A DNA stretch of 64,000 nt from assembly GCF_008000895.1 (NCBI RefSeq), contig NZ_CP042823.1, positions 2,173,001 through 2,237,000 of the forward strand, in the 5' to 3' direction. Position 1 is the first letter of the stretch, and the number at the start of each line of letters is the position of its first letter. Positions 58,764 to 64,000 of this stretch are shown here, piece after piece. Below the pieces are notes generated by a model. That model ran no database searches and was not told the origin of the DNA. It saw only the letters and a list, made by a program, of their open reading frames with translations. A program made the position numbers and the translations under genes. Origin of the DNA: Methylobacterium sp. WL1. Lineage in GTDB: Bacteria; Pseudomonadota; Alphaproteobacteria; Rhizobiales; Beijerinckiaceae.

Positions 58764-60341
58764 TCAGCGGCGCTCGAGGGTGCCGTCGAGCCTGCGCGGG
58801 AGGTTGAGCGGGTTGGCTTCCTGGAGCGCTGCGGGCAGCAGGGCGTCGGGGAGGTCTTGGTAGCTCACCGGCCGGAGGAACCGGTCGATCGCGAGGCTCC
58901 CCACCGAGGTCGTGCGCCCGTCCGAGGTCGCCGGGTACGGGCCGCCATGGACCATGGCGTGTGCCACTTCGACCCCCGTGCCGAAACCGTCGACCAGGAT
59001 GCGTCCGACCCGACGCTCGAGCAGCGGGAGCAGCCCACGCACGGCCGCGTGATCCTCGGGGGCGATGTGCAGGGACGCCGTGAGCTGTCCCTCGAGCTGC
59101 TCGAGCACCGCCCGCATCGCGGCGAGGTCTGCGCAGCGCACCACCAGGGCGGCCGCGCCGAACATCTCCTCCTGCAGCGCCGGCTCGGCCAGGAAAGCGT
59201 CCGAATCGGTGGCGAACAGGGCTGCCCGGCCCTGAGTGGCCGCGCCGTCCGGCCCTTCGGCGAGCTGCGTCACGGCGGCGTGGCGGCCCAGGCGCGCGAC
59301 GCCCTCGCAATAGGCGCGGTGGATGCCGGGGGTCAGCATGGTCGCGGCCGGGCTCTCCCGCAGGACGGCCGTGGCCGAGGCCAGGAAGGCGTCGAGGCCG
59401 GGGCCGGGCACCGCCAGGATCAGGCCCGGGTTGGTGCAGAACTGGCCGGCGCCCAGCGTCAGCGAGGCCGCGAAGGCCCGCCCGATCGCCTCGCCCCGGG
59501 TCGCCAAGGCGCCCGGGAACAGCAGGACCGGGTTGATGCTGCTCATCTCGGCATAGACCGGGATCGGGCGGGGGCGCTTGGCCGCGATCTCCATCAGGGC
59601 GGTGCCGCCCCGGCGCGATCCGGTGAAGCCGACCGCGGCGATCCGGTGGTCGGCCACCAGCCCCTGCCCGATCGACTGGCCCGCATCGAACAGCAGGGAG
59701 AACACCCCTTCCGGCAGGCCGCTCGCGACGACCGCCTGCTGGATCGCCCGGCCGACCAGCTCGGAGGTGCCAGGATGGGCCGGGTGCGCCTTGACGATCA
59801 CCGGGCAGCCGGCCGCCAGCGCCGAGGCGGTGTCGCCGCCGGCCACCGAGAAGGCGAGCGGGAAGTTGCTGGCGCCGAACACCGCCACCGGTCCCACGGC
59901 GAGCATCCGCAGGCGCAGGTCCGGCCGCGGCAGCGGCTTGCGGTCCGGCAGCGCCGGATCGATGCGGATCTGGAAGGCGCTGCCCTCGCGCAGGATTCCG
60001 GAAAACAGGCGTAGCTGACCCACGGTGCGGCCGCGCTCGCCCTCGATCCGGGGCCGGGGCAGCCCGGTCTCCGCCATGCAGCGGGTGACGAGATCATCGC
60101 CGATGTCGAGGATGTTGGCGGCGATCGCCTCCAGGAAGGCCGCCCGGGCCTCCGGCGCGGTCTCGCGGTAGGTGTCGAAGGCGGAATCCGCCAGGGCGCA
60201 GACCCGGTCGAGATCGGCGAGGCTCGCGCCGGGGAAATCGGGTTCCAGGGTGTTGCCGGTGGCCGCCTCCACGGCCTGGAACGCGGCCTGCGTGCCTCGC
60301 TGGGCCTGAGCGCCGATCAGGTTCTCGCCACGCACGGTCAT
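58764..60341 (-). CDS. Aldehyde dehydrogenase, 2,5-dioxovalerate (KGSA) dehydrogenase type
   Basis: This is a 525-residue NAD(P)+-dependent aldehyde dehydrogenase of the alpha-ketoglutaric-semialdehyde group. That group oxidises 2,5-dioxopentanoate to 2-oxoglutarate in sugar-acid and hydroxyproline breakdown. The ATG at 60341 follows aggag. Motifs are [21 protein letters not shown], the [10 protein letters not shown] coenzyme segment, the catalytic Cys in [12 protein letters not shown] near residue 300 and [10 protein letters not shown] near residue 460. It is the last gene of the cluster, 61 bases behind the ThDP enzyme. Confidence 0.92.
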   Translation of the reverse strand: MTVRGENLIGAQAQRGTQAAFQAVEAATGNTLEPDFPGASLADLDRVCALADSAFDTYRETAPEARAAFLEAIAANILDIGDDLVTRCMAETGLPRPRIEGERGRTVGQLRLFSGILREGSAFQIRIDPALPDRKPLPRPDLRLRMLAVGPVAVFGASNFPLAFSVAGGDTASALAAGCPVIVKAHPAHPGTSELVGRAIQQAVVASGLPEGVFSLLFDAGQSIGQGLVADHRIAAVGFTGSRRGGTALMEIAAKRPRPIPVYAEMSSINPVLLFPGALATRGEAIGRAFAASLTLGAGQFCTNPGLILAVPGPGLDAFLASATAVLRESPAATMLTPGIHRAYCEGVARLGRHAAVTQLAEGPDGAATQGRAALFATDSDAFLAEPALQEEMFGAAALVVRCADLAAMRAVLEQLEGQLTASLHIAPEDHAAVRGLLPLLERRVGRILVDGFGTGVEVAHAMVHGGPYPATSDGRTTSVGSLAIDRFLRPVSYQDLPDALLPAALQEANPLNLPRRLDGTLERR

Positions 60342-60402
60342 AATCGACTCCTGTTCGAAACGGGTGCGGACGCTCCGCACCGGGTCGGTGAGACGAGGCC
60401 TC

Positions 60403-62073
60403 TCAGCCCTCGCGTGCCGCCAGGGCCTTCGCGCGGATCGCTGCTAAGGTCATGGTCGGTGTCAGCGCCTCCGGGTCGACGAGGCAGTGGATCATCGCCG
60501 GCAGGCCGGCGGCGAGGCTGCGCTCGAAGGCGGGGGCGAACTCTTCGGTGCGCTCGACGCGCTCGCCATGGCCGCCGCAGGAGCGGGCCAGGGCGGCGAA
60601 ATCCGGATTGCGCAGTTCGGTCGCGGAGACCCGCCCGGGATACTCGCGCTCCTGGTGCATCCGGATCGTGCCGTACATGCCATTGTCCAGGACCACGACG
60701 ACGATCGTGATGCCGTACTGCACGGCGGTGGCGAATTCCTGCACGGTCATCATCACGTCGCCGTCACCCGCGAGCGTCACGACGATCCGCTCAGGCGTGC
60801 TGCGCTTGGCCATCACGGCGGCGGGCAGGCCGTAGCCCATCGACCCCGAGGTCGGGGCGAGCTGCGTGCCGAACGCGCGGAACCGGTAGTAGCGATGGAT
60901 CCAGGTGGCGAAGTTGCCGGCGCCGTTGCAGATCACCGCATCGCGCGGCAGCCGCTCCCGCAGCCAGGTGATCGCCTGGCCGTACTGGAACGCCCCGGGC
61001 TTGGGTTCCGGCGCCTCCGACCAGGCGCGGTAGGAGGCGTGTGCCTCGGCGGCGCGCCCTGCCCCCGGCGCGTCGTAGCGCGGCAGGGCGGCGCAGAACG
61101 CCCCCGGGCTCGCCTGGATCGCCAGGGCTGGCTGATAGACCCGGCCGAGCTCCTCCGGATCGGGATGGACGTGGACCAGCGGCAGCCCGGGATTGGGGAT
61201 GCCGAGCAGCCCGTAGGACTGGGCCGGCATCTCGGAGAGACGCCCGCCGACCATGAGCAGCAGGTCTGACGCCTGGATGAGGGCCAGGAGGTCCGGGTTC
61301 GGTCCGATCCCGAGTTCGCCGGCGAAGTTCGGGTGGTCGGCATCGAACAGGTTGGCCCGCCGGAACGAGACCGCCACCGGCACGTCGTGGCTCTCGGCCC
61401 AGGCGGCCAGGGCGGTGCGGGCGGCCTCCGTCCAGCGTGCGCCGCCGAGCAGCACGACCGGTCGCCGCGCCGCGGCCAGCAGGGTGCGCAACCGCTCGAC
61501 ATCCTCAGGCGACGGGGCGGGCTCGGCCGGAACCACCCGCGGCGCGTCGGCGACCGCCGCCACATCGTCGAGCATGTCCTCCGGGAGGGCGATCACCACC
61601 GGCCCGGGGCGGCCCTGCAGCGCGACCCGGAAGGCCCGCGCGAGGATCTCCGGGATGCGGGCTGCGTCGTCGATCTCCACCGCCCACTTGGCCAGCCCAC
61701 CGAACATCTGGCGGTAATCGACTTCCTGGAACGCCTCCCGGCCCCGCATCGCCCGGCCGATCTGCCCGACGAACAGGATCATCGGCGTCGAATCCTGGCG
61801 CGCGATGTGGACGCCCGCCGAGGCGTTGGTGGCTCCGGGGCCGCGGGTGACGAAGCAGATGCCCGGACGGCCGGTGAGCTTGCCGGCGGCTTCCGCCATG
61901 ATCGCGGCGCCGCCCTCCTGCCGGCACACGAGCACGTCGATGCCGCTGTCGCGCAGGGCGTCGAGCACCGCGAGGTAGCTCTCGCCGGGGACGCAGGTCA
62001 CCCGCTCGATGCCCTGGACGAGCAACTGATCGACGAGCACCTGCGCACCGGTGCGTGGGGGCAATCCGCTCAA
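60403..62073 (-). CDS. Thiamine-diphosphate-dependent enzyme, acetolactate-synthase-like
   Basis: This is a 556-residue ThDP enzyme with three domains. The N-terminal domain has the catalytic Glu in [19 protein letters not shown] near residue 53, and the ThDP motif is [15 protein letters not shown] to LDNGMYG near residue 440. It lacks biosynthetic partners (no ilvH nearby) and is therefore probably a 2-oxo-acid decarboxylase or carboligase for catabolism. The TTG start at 62073 is supported by a gggag site seven or eight bases upstream. It sits between the GntR regulator and the aldehyde dehydrogenase on the same strand. Confidence 0.9.
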   Translation of the reverse strand: MSGLPPRTGAQVLVDQLLVQGIERVTCVPGESYLAVLDALRDSGIDVLVCRQEGGAAIMAEAAGKLTGRPGICFVTRGPGATNASAGVHIARQDSTPMILFVGQIGRAMRGREAFQEVDYRQMFGGLAKWAVEIDDAARIPEILARAFRVALQGRPGPVVIALPEDMLDDVAAVADAPRVVPAEPAPSPEDVERLRTLLAAARRPVVLLGGARWTEAARTALAAWAESHDVPVAVSFRRANLFDADHPNFAGELGIGPNPDLLALIQASDLLLMVGGRLSEMPAQSYGLLGIPNPGLPLVHVHPDPEELGRVYQPALAIQASPGAFCAALPRYDAPGAGRAAEAHASYRAWSEAPEPKPGAFQYGQAITWLRERLPRDAVICNGAGNFATWIHRYYRFRAFGTQLAPTSGSMGYGLPAAVMAKRSTPERIVVTLAGDGDVMMTVQEFATAVQYGITIVVVVLDNGMYGTIRMHQEREYPGRVSATELRNPDFAALARSCGGHGERVERTEEFAPAFERSLAAGLPAMIHCLVDPEALTPTMTLAAIRAKALAAREG

Positions 62074-62221
62074 GCCGTTTCTCCCTGGCGATGATGCCGC
62101 CCGGAGGAGGTCTCCAGGGGCGGCCGGCCTGTTGCGGCCGTGCGCCTTACCGATGCCGTGTCCTGGGATGCGACTGATATGTCAGCCTCAGGGTAGGGCT
62201 GCGGGTGGCCCGGTCAACCTG

Positions 62222-62932
62222 TCAGACCAGAGGCCGTCGGTCGAGGGCCCGTCGCGTCATCTGATCGAGGAGATCGAACAGGGTCGCGATTCCGGCAAGG
62301 GCCCGCTCGGCGTTTCGGGCGGCGATGCCGGCCACGATCGTAGCGTGGATTCCGGCGCAGTCTTGGAAACTGGCGGTGGGCTCGTGGCTGTACCAGAACC
62401 GCCGGGACTGGGCGTGGAGCGGAACCATCGTGCTGGTCAGCGTCTGGTTGTAGGCCGCTCCGACCATCGCCTCGTGCAGGGTGCGCTTGAGGCGGAAGTA
62501 GACCTCGCGATCCCGGGCACCCGCGGCCACGAGCAAGCCCTCGGTATGACGCTGCAGGGCGTCCAGGTCGTTGTCGGAGGCGCGGACGATGATGCAGCGG
62601 GCCATCGTCTCGTCCAGCGGGCGCCGGACCTCCAGCAATTCGAGGTGGCGGATGACGTCGACTGGGGTGACGAGCACGCCGCGGCGCGGATGGACCTCGA
62701 CGAAGCCGATCGTCTTGAGCCGCGCCAGCGCCTCGCGGACCGGGGTGCGCCCGAGCGCCAGTTCCGCGCCGAGTTCGCCCTCCGACACCATCGCGCCCGG
62801 TGCGAGGCGGCGGCTGATGATCATCTGCTCGATGGCGTCGTAGGCGGTCTCGGCGAGGGACCGCGTCCGTCCCGCGTCGGTCGCGATCGCGCGCGCGTCG
62901 GGGCTTGCCGTCAAGCTCCTCGCATCCCCCAA
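62222..62932 (-). CDS. GntR-family regulator with FCD domain
   Basis: This product is about 236 residues. The winged helix (about residues 25-95) contains YDAIEQMIISRRLAPGAMVSE and LGRTPVREALARLKTIGFVEV. The C-terminal FCD-type sensor has LLEVRRPLDETMARC and the His-containing LHEAMVGAAYN. The start is not certain: the frame is open to 63082, but no ATG fits, and the TTG at 62932 with gagaggga upstream is my choice. It probably represses the ALDH/ThDP operon and the divergent RraA/MFS genes in response to a carboxylate. Confidence 0.88.
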   Translation of the reverse strand: MGDARSLTASPDARAIATDAGRTRSLAETAYDAIEQMIISRRLAPGAMVSEGELGAELALGRTPVREALARLKTIGFVEVHPRRGVLVTPVDVIRHLELLEVRRPLDETMARCIIVRASDNDLDALQRHTEGLLVAAGARDREVYFRLKRTLHEAMVGAAYNQTLTSTMVPLHAQSRRFWYSHEPTASFQDCAGIHATIVAGIAARNAERALAGIATLFDLLDQMTRRALDRRPLV

Positions 62933-63096
62933 CCCGATTCCCTCTCGAAGCCTTGGCTTGCTTCTGTTGACAATGGCTCCAGTCGGCGCCCTACTCAAGC
63001 ACTGAGATATCAGGAGTCGCCCAGGGCGCATCCGCGCCGACCGGATCCTCGACGATCCGGGCTCGATGGCGACCGCCTTCAAGGGGAGGGATGCGG

Positions 63097-63816
63097 ATGG
63101 CCGGGCTGTCCTCTGCGACGCGCGACAAGCTCAAGACCGTCAGCACGGCGACGCTGATGACCGCGTTGTTCAAGCGCGGCCTGCGCAATCAGATGATCCA
63201 GGGCGTGCGCCCGCTGAAGGCCGGCGGCGGCACGATGGTCGGCGAGGCGTTCACCCTGCGCTACATGCCCGCCCGCGAGGACCTGAACCCGATCACGGTG
63301 TTCCGCGACCGCGCGCATCCGCAGCGCAAGGCGGTGGAGGAGTGCCCGCCCGGCGCCGTGTTCGTGATCGACAGCCGCAAGGATGCCCGGGCGGCCTCGG
63401 CCGGCTCGATCCTGGCGACTCGGCTGATGGTGCGGGGCTGCGCCGGGCTCGTCACAGACGGCGGCTTCCGCGATGCAGACGAGATCGCCCAGCTCGACAT
63501 GCCGAGCTACCACGTGCGTCCCTCGGCGCCGACGAACCTCACCCATCACCAGGCCATCGACATCAACGTGCCGATCGGCTGCGGCGACGCCCCGGTCTTT
63601 CCGGGCGACGTGATCGTGGGCGACGGCGACGGCGTGGCGGTGATCCCGGCCCATCTCGCCGACGAGGTTGCCGACGAGGCGGTGGAGATGACCGCCTACG
63701 AGGATTTCGTCACCGAAGAGGTCCGCAAGGGGCGCTCGATCCTCGGCCTCTACCCAGCCACCGACGAGCAGAGTCTCGCCGACTTCGCCGCGTGGCGGAA
63801 GCAGACCGGGCGCTGA
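63097..63816 (+). CDS. RraA/HMG-CHA aldolase family protein
   Basis: This is a 239-residue member of the RraA-like family, which includes class II pyruvate aldolases (4-hydroxy-4-methyl-2-oxoglutarate aldolase) as well as the RNase E inhibitor. The TDGGFRDADEI segment near residue 120 carries the Arg-Asp pair expected of the aldolases. The ATG at 63097 is chosen because GGAGGG lies seven bases before it, whereas the ATG at 63091 would be too close. In this catabolic context an aldolase or lyase role is more likely than RNase regulation. Confidence 0.87.
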   Translation: MAGLSSATRDKLKTVSTATLMTALFKRGLRNQMIQGVRPLKAGGGTMVGEAFTLRYMPAREDLNPITVFRDRAHPQRKAVEECPPGAVFVIDSRKDARAASAGSILATRLMVRGCAGLVTDGGFRDADEIAQLDMPSYHVRPSAPTNLTHHQAIDINVPIGCGDAPVFPGDVIVGDGDGVAVIPAHLADEVADEAVEMTAYEDFVTEEVRKGRSILGLYPATDEQSLADFAAWRKQTGR

Positions 63817-63880
63817 CGGGGCCCGATACGCACCGGCGCGTCGCCGGCGAAAACGAAAACTCGGGGTCAGGAGAGCGGCT

Positions 63881-64000
63881 ATGTCGGGGGGCATACCAGC
63901 TATCGCGGCGCAGACGGAGATAGAGAAGCGAACGGTCGGCAAGGTCGCTTGGCGAATTCTGCCGCTGATTGTGGTGATCTATTTCGTCGCCTACATGGAC
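63881..64000 (+). CDS. MFS transporter, N-terminal part (cut by window end)
   Basis: The first 40 codons of a transporter are visible from the ATG at 63881, with aggag seven bases upstream. The KRTVGKVAWRILPLIVVIYF start followed by VAYMD is typical of the anion:cation symporter branch of MFS (tartrate, hexuronate and similar carboxylates). It follows the RraA-like gene by 64 bases and probably imports the substrate of the cluster. Confidence 0.82.
   Translation, partial: MSGGIPAIAAQTEIEKRTVGKVAWRILPLIVVIYFVAYMD

Overview
The window is about 70% GC and reads like a chromosomal segment of a Methylobacterium-type alphaproteobacterium (Hyphomicrobiales). The grounds are a complete nuoA-N operon whose NuoE carries a long C-terminal tail, an alphaproteobacterial Mic60 (mitofilin) gene next to hemD and a HemY-domain gene, a divergent DUF1127/MocR pair, a small protein built on Met-Pro-Glu/Lys repeats, and REP-like GCATCRT...CTTTCGG palindromes. 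No species is claimed. I found no CRISPR array, insertion sequence, integrase or rRNA.

Layout. 31-16106 (minus): nuoABCDEFGHIJKLMN (respiratory complex I), with two extra small ORFs fitted on either side of nuoF. 16373-20353: a tRNA-Asp with its promoter, a RidA-like gene, DUF1127 and MocR genes and two small hypothetical genes. 20355-23743: a response regulator/histidine kinase pair facing a periplasmic OB-fold/PepSY-like protein and the Met-rich repeat protein. 24211-32287: an ABC exporter, an aldose-epimerase-like gene, hemD, mic60, hemY and a NUDIX gene. 32295-36806: tRNA-Thr, small envelope proteins, a TonB-C-like protein and a Pit/DUF47 phosphate transporter. 37875-40343: an unusual GH16 glycanase with a tail of roughly 450-500 low-complexity residues, between two gene-poor stretches of about 1 kb. 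41289-46102: a small secreted protein and an RND efflux adaptor and pump. 46203-50652 (minus): hybrid histidine kinase, single-domain receiver and receiver-adenylate cyclase. 51027-52038: an exopolysaccharide-type sugar transferase and a small membrane protein. 53087-58400: an AraC-MFS operon divergent from a TonB-dependent receptor that carries an in-frame amber codon. 58557-64000: tRNA-Gln and a catabolic cluster (aldehyde dehydrogenase, ThDP enzyme, GntR, RraA/HMG-aldolase-like, MFS transporter cut by the window end).

The strongest whole-window observation is that five genes (nuoE, the sensor kinase, the ABC exporter, hemD and the hybrid kinase) are broken by seven single-base losses in total, all in short G or C runs. 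Restoring one base at each site gives a full-length protein of the expected family. This is either an assembly artefact or a sign of mutation or decay, and it affects how those genes should be read. The most novel-looking biology is the GH16 enzyme with the mucin-like tail, the Met-rich repeat protein beside a two-component system, the REP element that contains the stop codon of its neighbour, the kinase-receiver-cyclase locus, and the RraA/ThDP/ALDH catabolic cluster.
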